Source of the DNA: Rhynchopus sp. YZ270_cl-10
Lineage: Eukaryota; Euglenozoa; Diplonemea; Diplonemida; Diplonemidae
Length of the DNA: 64,000 bases
Reading direction: 5' to 3'
Assembly: GCA_964035575.1 (NCBI GenBank)
Contig: OZ037845.1
Location: 1,302,001 to 1,366,000 of the forward strand
Shown in pieces: positions 25,901-32,932 of this stretch. The notes beneath the pieces were generated by a model. It saw nothing but the letters and a program-made list of their open reading frames with translations, had not been told where the DNA came from and searched no databases. Each line of letters starts with the position of its first letter. Position 1 is the stretch's first letter. The position numbers and the translations under genes are program-made.

Positions 25901-27371
25901 ACGCCGGGTGGGTGTGCCGTATGGGTGGCTCTATGGTGAATCTCATTTTGGAGATTTGGATGCGCGCGCTGTTGTTGCGCAGCTTGATGAGCATCAACGG
26001 AAAGGGCAGGGTTTTCCGCAGCCGAGCACTCTCCTTTCATTTCTTCCCCGCATTGTGTCTGAAATGTACGGAAGTGGTACGCAAGAAATCCGCACCATAG
26101 TTCAGCTGGCAGACCGCATTACAGCGGCATTTCTCAAAGACGATTCTTCGCAGTGGTCTGCCACAGCCGGAGGACACACCAAACAGACCGTTCTAGCAGG
26201 GAAGCTTCCTTCTGCAGCGCCTCCTGGGGTCTACGGTTTGGCCCCTCCTGTAGAGAGGGTTGCAGTGACGCATGAGGTGTCGCTGTTGCTGCAGCTTACA
26301 ACGGAGCATGCTGGTGGGGTGTTTTGTCAAAGAGAGGCAGCGCCACCGCAGCACCGCATCAAAATGGGGTTGGCGATCATCAAAACGCGCCTGGAAGAGC
26401 GGCCAGAAGAAGAAGAAGAAGAAGTGGAGGAAGAGGTGGAGGAGGCTGGGTTTTGCGAGATCAATCTGAACGACGGGGGTGCCTCTGGGAGGGAGTATTC
26501 GTTGTCCTTTTTGAGGAACGATTATAAAGACTTTGCGCAGCAAAAAACGTCGATATTTCATAATTTGCTGCAGTTTGAGACGACTATTGCAGTGCCAAGC
26601 TGTCTCCGGCACACAGATGGAAAAGGAACAAAATCTTACGCAGGAGCAACACAACGCGACATGGAAGACATTGTCCGATACAAAGAAAAATGCCTCTTCG
26701 TCGATCAGGTCCGTGCCATGCAACGAAACTTCACCCTCCACAACGCTGGCATAGACGAACCTGAATGGGCCTCCTACACCGGCATCCCAAGAGCCGTCCA
26801 AAAACACCTCCCACCAAACGCTCTCGTCTTCACCAAAGAAACATCCCTTGCAGGACTCATCGCAGTCTACGAAAAGAAGATGGCATTTCTCCTCGGCTGG
26901 ACCTCCTCTTCCATATGGCTCCCAGGACTGTCCTTCCCGAACACCGTTTTATCCGTCTTCTTGGACACAAATGTATACGACGATGCAAACCTCTTCGGCA
27001 GAATCAACTCCGACACAAAAACTGCCGCCCCGCTTTCCGTAACGGTAGGGGGCTTGACACTGCACAATGCAGCATTAGATCAACACAAATGCATACAAAG
27101 TGCAGTGTCGGGGACGTCCCTCGTAGCATTGCCTGTCTCCTTGGAGCTGTTCGTGGAGACAACGCAGAAGGACGTCAGCTATTCGCAAATACCCTTAGTG
27201 TTGTGCCGTGAAGTGGCCGATCCGCAACTGTTCTCTGACGCAAAGGTCGACCATTTGCTATCGGTGCTGCTTCCGGTGGAGAGTGATGGCAAGGCTGCAA
27301 GTGCTGACGGATTTTCCCTCGATGAAAATCAAGGATTGCACATACCCTTCATAGCGTCCCCGTTCCATTGA
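13929..27371 (+). CDS. Degenerate dynein heavy chain (pseudo-dynein, DNHD1-like)
   Basis: One uninterrupted frame encodes 4,480 residues, the usual length of a dynein heavy chain. After a unique N-terminus with a Pro run (about residue 278) come tail and linker regions. Then six AAA-type modules follow. AAA1 (about 1610-1900) has GTAGCGKY at 1644-1651, with Tyr in place of the conserved Thr. The Walker B Asp-Glu of WACFDEFN is replaced by Leu1696-Lys1697, so ATP hydrolysis at the main motor site is not expected. AAA2 keeps GKTGCGKT (1956-1963) and FDGP (2026-2029). AAA3 keeps GGASTGKT (2308-2315) and a VVDD Walker B (Asp2374-2375). AAA4 has lost its P-loop. Stalk coiled coil and microtubule-binding domain are recognisable at about 2945-3200 (DPSFLSKLININPRKLSPKV); a second coiled coil is at about 3490-3640. 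AAA5, AAA6 and the C-terminal domain follow; an acidic E/V-rich insert lies at about 4158-4175. The stalk and microtubule-binding region are kept while the motor is damaged, so a structural or regulatory partner of axonemal or ciliary dynein is inferred. It could also be a fast-evolving axonemal chain. Confidence 0.9.
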   Translation: MPPDCDPDEGSEPDDNDFSFIARLERGYRQIQSLNRDQLERFLPYLPVVKICKGGGLRSAEMMTQNVERFAPKHVESFLPLGFERFVKSAPSPRKIGIKREKNAQLLLTSRTVRREVGGSFLPEGHERQLQIEGPATETTICLSSVFASEVIAKNEKSFAPTPPLKRKGTAPQGNAARSSVREAAGCQPSPPALPISDHKTLMKLYENNDSTPSERIGGFYSHQLGSNSPIRIHLTLAGRRTHNGSGKTRQSNGTNSASVFSGDWSRPIGVNLVPQPPPPPPPPPTLLLENASAQPDFDLDQELMDKINLYDRLEGSLPLELFDEEQNYSNVPALFLRNDDREEGGIAWVPCLVCERDPVTLFYNTLIDKAGGQDARQVSRYQLRFEWETVESFTQRVVELKALRRSAERVVRTDLFLSLMEDDEERGLDSAVLANTLQKTAKRLHKRWEGRVKQYIDQIAEEHFLALRRARLQYFLLSPKFLHQITPIDMCTDLQIAYPIKYPPLEPDQTRRARFLNAKSFLAKHPQFCISTFKTLVKMAEVWAPYEDLLLVSITKKMHMSTTIYNMLIGFDAFCALQKTHSQGVVKNKINRWMIDVEGVLLSSLKQKFKSNYTSESAYRASDLSKFLRGVNFRMCQSLRQVVANSLQKLVEFFENMVGTADDVTAMRGGDTTWTNHYYDLVGLPPSRPVKDAPLLVLELTVTSGIIGFDTPLAELQTKVVDVIHHVARSVSRLSTVEKTFLSSLDLPERYIDLHEDDIVRSATNRTVILMQKCLPYLEALLKVYAPFEYLLREHDENPETVFQDLSTTRLAVAKIESLFELKGRVLNCTPDTVFCLFVVDCAGIKKLLAERVSSLIDLYLNVASEKVVGTTLAASALYNRLWTEIQLRPTTPESHASFKVNTFKMRSALEKVESDDFKRVMLWRSDVLDRFNRGLKDSEADEVFKMQEWPMKIRDSLSNSDVLLVQEEKQFIVQLECDRRNLQKDLKTYTIMVEELSQISDSELTDVAAEKAQKLQDLLQDSLRRSVQCQRHEQIFGLPASTWGEIKLLLAKSLPFYKLWKTAFLWTEEQSRCFETPIQSLDTTKLRQCISQWHRETRVSQRALRGYPGPSEAAQRLGRELSVFHNHLPWVTQLTGEGIRVRHWKQLIAELGCPRSADITIALLIENGIESKRAFVTSLAEQAAKEAEVDLTIERMKMEWKDQKMWFVEWSGCKIIHIAHAQELLMILDKHIASTQVLRLACLQAFENIARDWEAQLVLLQDILTNWISLQETWANLKPVFDNADVCVGLGRETKRFLKSHKVWCALMKEGEFSARLISLGDEFLQRVVEVHAQLVDVQKGLATFLQVKRNAWPRLYWLPDEAILQMLAASGADLSSVDEYLPQCLGNVSKLITDDRKAITAVETLSEEHLTLRYEVHTVGRPLDEWLSSLDKTITETLIASFPTCVQEHSSLGMREWVERWSAQLLLLCLKVTEHRDIKDLLEVTGKRGLSALHKKLRNVVSDITVLFDHEDGGGTESFVTVMHKDDAKSQANKQQYAVVNNRILYEAMAMQHMATRDKVTDLIEEECETTSDFCYAYTMKHILNEQGVTTVDILHVSHPYRFECLGMSSPYVTCSASGRAKRLIFFAFAGSFPQPVLLHGTAGCGKYHLLKDLATEVGMKCVSQCCSQGTTWRSISNTIAGAISSGAWCVLLKINELTPATTSSLATALDNIYTQVALKSEGVDLFNWGRVDTDADCKQSATGGVALHKSFVISGVQSTLPHGTALDHSFRTLFRPVSLVKPDLGLIATYKLFISGLFTHAEEFGPRLMTILAKCTGIIALPPPLVLLQHICACVVLRSGARVYLDDADTTAEAQEFRIFSIACYVCVKKVVSLFEFDIFSKTFEVCFGKGPFVHESRTAIPQATYSTLNASIGSELVQKDDKRYIMTPSIVAKLHDLHDTLSLHSCVIIVGKTGCGKTMLTDVLSQCLQDKDDLTTHSIVHGSMPISTLQGRIREGGRWEMGLLPNIFRKAHKSVKTWLIFDGPLGDITERFTSLWSPSADFTTPQPWENRQKQLTPVNYYECISGERISVPNSLKHFFECQDMDNANPFIVTHSSLLYFGDHKEWRAVLKGALLEIASPFARSTVDDFLPQLISFAEVVILPCVEFFEHAEFVVPIHTHVLMRRIVHIFHAVVESQRIYPDGAEALHGSVEVPLVHALCSVVYESLAERHKTLFSESLWKWMPSWSAQLIASLPHEALPMECYVDEGRWSKLTHHPMIESSFMSYQGDYTTKDYLLPSVDALRIWHHQEILTAIGVPFAISGGASTGKTRLLHRLSKRMQTTGLLVFCSISRGCSASGFQQSVALKMTRRRSVVLGPPLGKKCVIVVDDLHLASTATHENEGGSLHELLVSVLKCKKWCDPGGVVITIADTSFLGSFQAGEENSERLFSHFVIGHCVNEISEGFVGQVISNIIMGWKGASSYNLAASVTDVLLRCHAFLRASFEPRSDNFFIWSVEDLFAIVRSVVSHPSQSCAKSHHVLSLLVYEMYARVARFQTLEQLRMTDAKVLEIVSSEMHVQFADTALRPSQLSFTVVEKGGLSAYSQQISLENLIKNVQSHADELHLKYVEDTATATPEASKKKNKRAKRKTEPEKKTAIQKLRVLSRYIRLRGLCVDSTLAVLVSKVAGVISQPKGHGLIATDQGDAAFTAVQVASHAAGYVCIGDSERSNTTWCSVLEHIFGVALESSTGVTWVLHDYLLCEEQISDIALMVSSADLCGLISVALHQRLSRKLLDSSGGELNKKRELIADKVSNMVHIVLLCNADVNDTDKMALMKRRFPAIFHATTCIVVKDYSISRTACVAYVHSLCRMYSQRNLFQITKSVLDRVAEALYEVFKEIVALRPEVRISHFRLLARTFCNLLAKACDTVLANSREYGRVLELVECVAMQGKKCVEDVNYLITVLQDLDTQRASLLESEASWLATEQEKQAAFEELESSCFKRVEEHARTREECKLLLAVAVPALESAKQGLLLITEKDLAAIRCVNSPAPVVKKVMEAICIVLNEKVDILTRTGGGAGWAVSQQCLTDPSFLSKLININPRKLSPKVAAQLRAYVTHSTFKVEKAKSTNLVAIEKLCIFAQKLEEYLTTVATVQPKQEILEKDDATIKVLVNALDAKRDCAVMARHELEAVQNKLNILSSRYTQISERIDNCKLHSTNADFFSKHVEATATRWRKEFCSHTDDEAVAGITVCAAYHSVFYASAVGMMLIERKDLLATVAEHLYVPATHNTDAKAPIGLLEEGLMKDVNADAEPQEVFAELDVEDALFMRRRIQRWVDLGVLKDVLSLRESVAVAVTTVLTPFFANPHGAAETWLAAAYPGISHLRGSSPLTLGTIELCMTCGVPVYVETDSLPPTFLPLFRVIEQGYGKIGNRDIKIRKGFRLFFVKTCSSFELAEFLKGVQTDVADYVIPLSFVLPREELRADICKAVSESISCEISDEIDTLKSKVNIAFNHYEQVSNKLLKALKENATKENVWTPDGDAIASLPTADLDIPLGEVQQTSKLLRDSDLMKNLTTEVKAVETALSNVSQELEAKREYEAKLLTRFEGLVTLVELVYTALDRMASLNSLYKMGFAFLMKIVRREIRSLSEQKGERVSTKWGDEAEGFAKDMLSVLFKVVAAGLPQTHRTVYAFLICIDLDRLNDVISQQEWDLFIAPLNEVKPDRNAKRCHIEHAIHLAKAHACFRDLPSAIEKRFHAWVPFLEGLADPPMMWKGFLSQFQLLILVKYMSPASLPRATLNYCCCFISMLRHSHSVLSVFRDALFSRGIRPTYPILLLHGGDANSAREELKNIASQTGGCKVIVVPYSPEKGHTARVQGFIRNCDTQDRTADRDALWLLISDFDKYKASEMETISSMISESRTDSPDARFRVFFEVHLDEHEHIPISLTRVSIKLLSPSPPCLKSTIIKHLDIGPITRQVFSSEEHCDTYHQTLRMVSIIHGVLTYRRRVGVPYGWLYGESHFGDLDARAVVAQLDEHQRKGQGFPQPSTLLSFLPRIVSEMYGSGTQEIRTIVQLADRITAAFLKDDSSQWSATAGGHTKQTVLAGKLPSAAPPGVYGLAPPVERVAVTHEVSLLLQLTTEHAGGVFCQREAAPPQHRIKMGLAIIKTRLEERPEEEEEEVEEEVEEAGFCEINLNDGGASGREYSLSFLRNDYKDFAQQKTSIFHNLLQFETTIAVPSCLRHTDGKGTKSYAGATQRDMEDIVRYKEKCLFVDQVRAMQRNFTLHNAGIDEPEWASYTGIPRAVQKHLPPNALVFTKETSLAGLIAVYEKKMAFLLGWTSSSIWLPGLSFPNTVLSVFLDTNVYDDANLFGRINSDTKTAAPLSVTVGGLTLHNAALDQHKCIQSAVSGTSLVALPVSLELFVETTQKDVSYSQIPLVLCREVADPQLFSDAKVDHLLSVLLPVESDGKAASADGFSLDENQGLHIPFIASPFH

Positions 27372-27670
27372 GTTTTTATTTACACAACATTTACTAAAAA
27401 AATATGGGATGGGGAGCCCGCTGCTTGCCTCGGAATTTTTGCGTCTTTTTTTCTTCTAAAATCTATAAAAGAGAACAGAGGGAATATTTCTTTTTGGACA
27501 TTTCATGAGGTGCACACATGAGACGCACGATTTATGAAGCCTTTCTCTTTCCCCCCACTAATCATGACAGGCTTGGGTCCATCTCACCAACTTGTCTTTT
27601 TCTTTTTTGCACCACCAGGACCACCCCACCACACCACCACCACCCCTTTGAATCCACCCTCTCTAACACA
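27372..27670. promoter_or_regulatory. Intergenic gap with candidate TATA box for the propeller gene
   Basis: The 299-base gap holds TCTATAAAA at 27462-27470, about 200 bases upstream of the ATG at 27671. A pyrimidine tract ending in CACCAG lies at about 27597-27619 and could be leader or an untranslated-exon acceptor. No gene fits in this gap. Confidence 0.35.
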
Positions 27671-28744
27671 ATGGAGGGAACAGGTATCACCCTTCGGGTA
27701 ATGAGTGACGTTCCTTGTGGTGATGTCATCGATGTCGCAACGGGCACACTCTCTGGGAACGTGCTTGCCACAATCGACAGCAACAAATCCGTTGGGGTGT
27801 GGGGGTGTCCGCAGATGGGACGCGTGGCAGAGATCACCACCACTGCCCACCCCATCGCCGTCGCTGTAGCAAGCCGCATCGCTGTGCTGTACTCAGATCT
27901 TACGCTTCGATTTTTCAGCTACTCCGGGAAACAACTCTGCTGGACCAACCTTACCACCGGAAACTGCCATTTAACAGACACTCCTCCGAAAAAATCTGAT
28001 ATTTCTTCTCTCAATGGAGTGGTCCAAGCGACTGCGAATCAAAACCTTGTTTTTGTTTCCTGCGGTAACCATTCTTGGTTTGTAGACTGCAGCCTCGGCG
28101 TAAGCACTCCGGTAGGTCAGGTCCAGAACGCACTGTGCTGTGCTGGGGCAGCATACCTCGAGTCGTGGCGGTGTGTGGTAGGGTGTGAGGATGGAGGCGT
28201 GCATCTGATGGGGCAGAGTGCGGTGTTCAGCTCTCATAGAGTGGTTTTGGGGGGGACTGTGAAGGGGGTGGTGGCGGCAGCAGTTGCGAAAGGGCGTGCC
28301 TTTTTTGCTTGCGGAGTGCATGTTTGTGTGTACGGTACGGAGAAGGATTTTCTGAGTGTGCGGCAAATGGTCGATATTGGGCAGGGTTGTGATATTCGGA
28401 GTTTGTCTGTCTCGTCTGATGGAGCGCTGCTTGCTGCAGTGTGGGGCAAGCGTGCTGTGGTGCATAGAGTGGCGCATCTTACGAAGGGCGACACTTTGCA
28501 TGAGGCTGAGGTGCAGGGAATACAGGCCCCCTCGGCAGTTACCTTCCTCCCGCTCCTGACTAGTGTGCAGCATACGCTGCTGAAAGACGCCGACTTCCGT
28601 CAGGGTCTGATTCTCGCTACGTCGAACCGTTTGTACAGCGTGGAGGTAACAGATGCACAGTGTGTGATCGTTGCCCGGTCCGTCCTGATTTCAGTGATTT
28701 CTATCCTGATTGGGGCGGCTTTGTTGACGGTGCTTATGCCATGA
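27671..28744 (+). CDS. Beta-propeller protein with C-terminal membrane anchor (Sec12-like candidate)
   Basis: A single exon of 357 residues. The sequence shows irregular WD40-like repeats: short hydrophobic strands alternating with turns, such as GNVLATIDSNKSVGVW, RIAVLYSDLTLRFF, and SVSSDGALLAAVWG. It ends in one hydrophobic segment, SVLISVISILIGAALLTVLM, with almost nothing after it, so it should be tail-anchored with the propeller in the cytosol. This layout matches Sec12/PREB, the ER exchange factor for Sar1, but the diagnostic loop is not recognised, so that name is only a candidate. The start at 27671 (ACACAATGG) is preferred over an in-frame ATG 51 codons upstream, because the extra stretch is His/Pro/Thr-rich and looks like leader. 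It lies 300 bases after the dynein-like gene and 262 bases before uS4. Confidence 0.78.
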   Translation: MEGTGITLRVMSDVPCGDVIDVATGTLSGNVLATIDSNKSVGVWGCPQMGRVAEITTTAHPIAVAVASRIAVLYSDLTLRFFSYSGKQLCWTNLTTGNCHLTDTPPKKSDISSLNGVVQATANQNLVFVSCGNHSWFVDCSLGVSTPVGQVQNALCCAGAAYLESWRCVVGCEDGGVHLMGQSAVFSSHRVVLGGTVKGVVAAAVAKGRAFFACGVHVCVYGTEKDFLSVRQMVDIGQGCDIRSLSVSSDGALLAAVWGKRAVVHRVAHLTKGDTLHEAEVQGIQAPSAVTFLPLLTSVQHTLLKDADFRQGLILATSNRLYSVEVTDAQCVIVARSVLISVISILIGAALLTVLMP

Positions 28745-28908
28745 GGTGTAGTGTTTCTGTTCCAGGCATAAATATTTTTGTTTCTGTGGAAAGCTGGAGA
28801 GGTGGAGAGCGTTTTGTTTGGGCTAAAGGATGGCTCATCGTAATGTGCTTTGTTGGGGTTGTGTGCAATGTTTCAATTTTTAGTCTTGTTTGCAATGCCG
28901 TTAATTTC

Positions 28909-28916
28909 TATAAAAA
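28909..28916 (+). promoter_or_regulatory. Candidate TATA box of uS4 gene
   Basis: TTTCTATAAAAAAA lies about 98 bases upstream of the uS4 start codon, the same TCTATAAA core seen before other genes here. A C-rich stretch (28938-28968) lies between it and the ATG. Confidence 0.4.
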
Positions 28917-29006
28917 AAAGTATCGTTGTTGTATGAATATCCCCGTCCCTGTCCCCCTCCCCTTCCCCGAAGCAACACACATCAATCACAGAACGGTATA
29001 TCAAAA

Positions 29007-29573
29007 ATGGTCCGCAAATACCGTGAGTTCGGGAAGGTCTACAAGAACCCCCGTCGTCCGTTCGAGAAGGAGAGGCTGGACAAGGAGCTGAAGCTGGTCG
29101 GAGACTACGGGCTTCGTTGCAAGCGTGAGGTGTGGCGTGTGGCCCTCACCCTGGCGAAGATGCGCAAGTGTGCACGTGGTCTGCTTACCCTTGACGCCGA
29201 CTCTGAGCGCCGTGTCCTCGAGGGAGGTGCCCTTCTCCGTCGCTGCAACCGTTACGGCCTTCTGGACACCGAGCACATGAAGCTTGACTACGTGCTTGGA
29301 CTCACCCTCCAGGACTTCTTGGAGCGCCGCCTCCAGACCCTCGTGTACAAGCACGGTCTGGCCAAGTCCATCCACCACGCACGTGTCCTGATCCGCCAGC
29401 GTCACATCTGCGTCGGCAAGCAGATGGTCACCGTGCCCTCCTTCTGGGTGCGTACCGACTCCGAGAAGCACATCGACCTTGCACCCAACTCTTCCCTCGG
29501 ATCTGGAGGACCTGGCCGTGTCAAGCGCTCCAGGAAGTCTGGAGGCGGAGGTGGAGGTGACGACGAGGAATAG
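29007..29573 (+). CDS. RPS9: 40S ribosomal protein S9 (uS4)
   Basis: This encodes 188 residues, the normal length for eukaryotic uS4. It starts with [20 protein letters not shown] and contains the S4 RNA-binding fold at about 108-155 ([20 protein letters not shown] and [13 protein letters not shown]). The end is Gly-rich and acidic ([10 protein letters not shown]). uS4 binds 18S rRNA early in small-subunit assembly and helps decoding accuracy. The start is the first ATG in a strong context (TCAAAAATGG). The gene has no intron and strongly favours C-ending codons (CTC, ACC, GTC), as expected for high expression. This is the most secure call in the window. Confidence 0.98.
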   Translation: MVRKYREFGKVYKNPRRPFEKERLDKELKLVGDYGLRCKREVWRVALTLAKMRKCARGLLTLDADSERRVLEGGALLRRCNRYGLLDTEHMKLDYVLGLTLQDFLERRLQTLVYKHGLAKSIHHARVLIRQRHICVGKQMVTVPSFWVRTDSEKHIDLAPNSSLGSGGPGRVKRSRKSGGGGGGDDEE

Positions 29574-30065
29574 ACGTAACGTCTCTCAAAAAGCTTAAAT
29601 CCCTCTGAGCTGGTTCGGCTATCAAAAAGCACAAAAAAAAAAACTACTACAAGAACACCAACTCTTAGGGGAAGGGAAGGATGGAAGGGGGCTAGATGAA
29701 TGGGGCCGTTTCCATTTCTTTGTCCAAGAAAATCACAAAAAAATATAAATGCTCCCCTTTCCCCACCCCCACCCTCCACCCCCCCTTTTACATACATCCA
29801 ACCTATTTCAAACCATCCCCTCACCAATCCATTCAGACCACACAACCCCCAATTTTTTTTTTTACACAACAATTTTGTTTCCCAAAGACTAGACACAATC
29901 AGGCTATACCACTTTGCGAGCCTATCTTTTAACTAAGCAGAGACTTAGGACCCATCTTACCAAACCCCCCTCCCTTCCCCCCTTTTTTCTCCCCCTAGGT
30001 AGCTCCACTCACTCTAACTCCTTTTTTTTTTCAAACTTTTCAAAACTTTTCAAAAACCTTTGCAA
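29574..30065. other. Spacer between uS4 and the kinase gene
   Basis: The 492-base gap holds A and C runs, a partial type A hairpin at 29932-29958 (CTAAGCAGAGACTTAG followed by CATCTTACC), and the T/C-rich leader of the kinase gene. No gene is seen. Confidence 0.5.
29932..29958 (+). repeat. Type A hairpin repeat, variant without ACGAGAG loop
   Basis: CTAAG pairs with CTTAG around a short CAGAGA loop, followed by CATCTTACC and a pyrimidine tail. The same shortened loop (CTAAGCAGAGACTT) occurs near 11836. Confidence 0.4.
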
Positions 30066-31763
30066 ATGGCATTGGATACAAGGAAATGCTTGAGTTGCGA
30101 GGCTACGAGGCATATGGGGTCACAGTATTGCGTGGCACATAAATGCAAAAGACGATGTAATATGAAGCGATGTGGTCGGTCAGAATTTTGCTCTACACAT
30201 AAATGCGCTGTGTGCGACGGGGCCACCTCGTATTCGTTTACCTTTTGCATTGCACACAAATGTAGACAAGAGGACTGTTCTCGGCAGCGTGATGGGTCTG
30301 CGGAATATTGTGTGGAACATCACTGCCGACTTTGCTCGGGCGAGCAGTATCCACGGTCACAGTTTTGCATTGCGCATAAATGCATTCACAGCGAATGCTA
30401 TCAAGAACGCGACGGCGCAGAAACCTGCAAAGAGCACAGTATGAAGATCGTCTCTGAAGCTGCAATGAAAATCGGCCGCTTCGATGTGGGCCGATTTCTT
30501 GGCTCAGGTTCATTCTCTCAGGTCCGTCTTGGGGTAGACTCTGAAACCGGGGAAACTGTTGCGCTCAAAATTATGAGCATCACCGCAGTCCGCGAAATGA
30601 AATGCGAAGATCTTCTTGCATCAGAAATCACGCTTCTCCAAAACATCAACCACGAGAACGTCATCCACCTCACAGAAGCGGTGCGGACAACTAAGCTCAT
30701 TTGTGTAGTCCTCGAATTCTCTTCTGGAGGTGAGCTTTTTGATCTTATTTCCAGAAAAGGCGCGCTGAGTGATGCAGACGCTTCCCGGTACATGACGGAT
30801 CTAATGAAAGGGGTCTGCCACCTCCATGCCCACGGTGTTGCACATCGTGACATAAAACCTGAGAATCTTCTTCTCCAAGAAGGGGTGTTGAAGATCGCGG
30901 ATTTGGGATTCGCTTCTTATCAGGAACCAAGAGAGAAGCTGAAGGAGTCTCTTGGCACCCCAGAATACCAAGCACCCGAGGTAACACCGTTGCATCCGTA
31001 CGACGGATTTTGCGCGGATATTTGGTCCTGTGGTATAGTGTTGTTCACTATGGTGTGCGCGGTGCTGCCGTTTGATGGAATGGGTGACGACTATTTATTG
31101 CAAAAGGAGGTGGAGAAGGGGATCAGCGTACCGGCAGGGGTGGCGGCTGGGCCGAAGGCGTTGATATTGGCGTGTGTAGTGACCGATCCGATGAAGCGGC
31201 CGACAGCGTATGAGATCCTTACAGAAGACGCATGGATTGGTGCTGGGGCTGGGTCCGTGCCAGCAGACCTCGCGCAAGCCAACACCTTCCCCATCCCCAG
31301 ACACAAGGTGAACCCACTCTCATCCCTTCGTCTCGTTGCGGCAGACAACGAAGGCTCGCTCTTCACAGCAGAGGAGCATCAGTCCTGGACACTGAGCAAG
31401 CTTTTTGAAGAGGCAGCAGGGTTTATTGAAGCGCTGAGTGCGCCGAAGGCAGGGAGTGGGAAGAAACCCTCGGTATGTCGATTGTTCGGGAGGCTTAGGC
31501 ATCTTATTCACCTTCTTTAGATGTGTAAAAACCAAAAAGTGCACTTAAAAAGGGAACCACATGCTGTACATTTCGTATTTTATTCGGTTTGAAGTGCAGA
31601 GGTTGCACTCATAACTTTCATTTGGTTTTCCAGCTGGAACCTAACTCATACATACTGTCTCATTTTCTCGTTTTTTTGAACGACACAACCACACAACCCA
31701 CAGATGCCTCAGAGAGCTTTGGTGCGCCCGCAGAACAGATGGCGCCGTGGTGGTGGGTTGTGA
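30066..31763 (+). CDS. Ser/Thr protein kinase with N-terminal Cys/His repeats
   Basis: The start is the ATG at 30066 (CAAATGG). Residues about 8-125 form six repeats of about 20 residues, each ending in an FC-x-x-HKC-like motif (SQYCVAHKC, SEFCSTHKC, TFCIAHKC, EYCVEHHC, SQFCIAHKC, then ETCKEH). This predicts a multi-zinc domain of unknown partner. The kinase domain runs from about 138 to 400: GSGSFS loop at 146, ATP-binding Lys168, HRD at 260-262 with DIKPEN, DLG (not DFG) at 279-281, and YQAPE. All catalytic residues are present, so it should be active; it looks CAMK-like. The first coding exon ends at a GTATGT donor (31473). A likely acceptor CCCACAG at 31703 gives a short Arg-rich end stopping at 31763. 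Reading straight through would stop at 31520, and another acceptor at 31633 is possible, so the 3' end is uncertain. Confidence 0.85.
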
Positions 31764-32111
31764 AAGCCAAGAGAGGCTGATGCGGCATGTAAACCCATTG
31801 ATAGATCACGCTAACCTGGAGGGGGGGAAACAAAGCGATAGTGCTTTTTTTTGGCGCAGGAAACTAACCATTCTGACCCCCATCCCATACCCAAAATTTC
31901 TTATGTTACGCAGACTCCAAGATTATCCTGTAAGGGAAAATGCATGGAATATGAAAAAAGAGTCTCAAAGAAAGATGTTGGGTCCACTTCATACGGCTTT
32001 TATCTACCAGATGGCGGGTTTTCGGTCAATTTTTTTTTTTGGAACCCAGATCGTAAAAAGGGAGAGCGTTTTTTGCAGACTAAACTAAAACCAGGGTCCT
32101 AGGTATAGTAT

Positions 32112-32138
32112 ACGGAAAATGTGTAACACATTTTCCGT
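32112..32138. repeat. Perfect 12-bp hairpin
   Basis: ACGGAAAATGTG and CACATTTTCCGT flank a TAA loop. The same ACATTTTCCGT string recurs alone at about 33499. Confidence 0.6.
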
Positions 32139-32251
32139 TAAATCCGGGGGGTTTTTTTTTGGGGGGGGATTTCCAGGGCTCTCGCCAATCACCCCTTTTG
32201 GCCAAAATGGGGGGTGATTTGGGGTCCCCGAGCTTTCCCCCCGTAAAAGCG

Positions 32252-32278
32252 GTCGCGCGCGCGCTTCGCGCGCGCGAC
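32252..32278. repeat. GC-rich 27-base hairpin, GAA/TTC triloop
   Basis: Twelve alternating GC-rich bases on each side of TTC form a perfect inverted repeat; the opposite strand has the GCGAAGC mini-hairpin core. An adjacent perfect hairpin CTCCCTGC-CAGT-GCAGGGAG follows directly. Confidence 0.65.
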
Positions 32279-32406
32279 TCCCTGCCAGTGCAGGGAGGCG
32301 AGGCGCTTTCTCCCCTCGTTTGGGGTCAGCTTGTTTTTATGCCCAAAAAATTTTTCAGCACTGCTGACCAGGGACATTGGGAACATAGGGAACTGTATGT
32401 ACGTGC

Positions 32407-32561
32407 TTTTTTTTGCGGAGCAAAAAAATAATACAAAATGGCGCCGCAGGCGAAAAAAAAATTAAGGTACGGTGTAAAAAGCTAGCTTTTACATCACATA
32501 CTCACTCAACGAAACCTTTTTTGCGGAGCAAAAAAGGAAAAATGGCGCCGCAGGCAAAAAA
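32407..32561. repeat. Duplicated double hairpin (GCGGAGC and GCCGCAGGC)
   Basis: Two copies about 112 bases apart (about 32407-32465 and 32518-32561) each contain TTTTTTGCGGAGCAAAAAA followed by GGCGCCGCAGGC and an A run. Both hairpins close G-N-A triloops (GGA and GCA). Confidence 0.6.
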
Positions 32562-32629
32562 AAATTGAGGTACAGACTGGATGATGCGGTCAGCAACCCA
32601 GTTCCCCATGGTACTCCCGTGGTTCAACC

Positions 32630-32660
<31 letters not shown>

Positions 32661-32932
32661 GGAGGGGTGATCCGAAACCCGGATCACCCCTCTTTTTTTA
32701 TTTTTTTTTTTTTTGGGTGATTTAAAACCCGATCACCCCCCGGCGAGAGCCATGGGGATTTCTTTTTTTTGGGGGTAGTACCCAGGTGCCCCCCAAAAAA
32801 TAATCCCAGAAACCCCTCCTACACTCACTCACAACAGAATTTTTTGCTACCCAAAAAAATCTCAATTTCCCATACAAAAATGCTCGCATTCAGAAGGAAA
32901 AGGAAGCATGCATCATGGCGAAAGAAAAAAAG

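Larger units (their letters stand above)
32166..32762. mobile_element. Foldback-like element with iterated GGTGAT motif
   Basis: The ends share an inverted block around GGATTT...GCTCTCGCC (about 32168-32190 and 32740-32762). Inside, GGGTGAT or its reverse ATCACCC occurs repeatedly in both orientations. One pair is AATCACCCC...GGGGTGATT around TTTTGGCCAAAA at about 32189-32221. Another is GGGGTGATCCG...CGGATCACCCC at about 32664-32690. It also holds two GC hairpins (32252-32278 and 32278-32297) and a duplicated GCGGAGC/GCCGCAGGC hairpin pair. No transposase frame is seen. Exact ends are uncertain. Confidence 0.45.

Noticed and set aside
27518-27670. N-terminal extension of the propeller gene from an upstream ATG
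   Set aside because: The extra 51 codons are His/Pro/Thr-rich, overlap a pyrimidine tract, and lie only about 50 bases after the TATA-like box. The ATG at 27671 has the better context.
32600-32650. Possible tRNA B box (GGTTCAACCC) followed by a T run
   Set aside because: No cloverleaf with acceptor, D and anticodon arms could be drawn around it.
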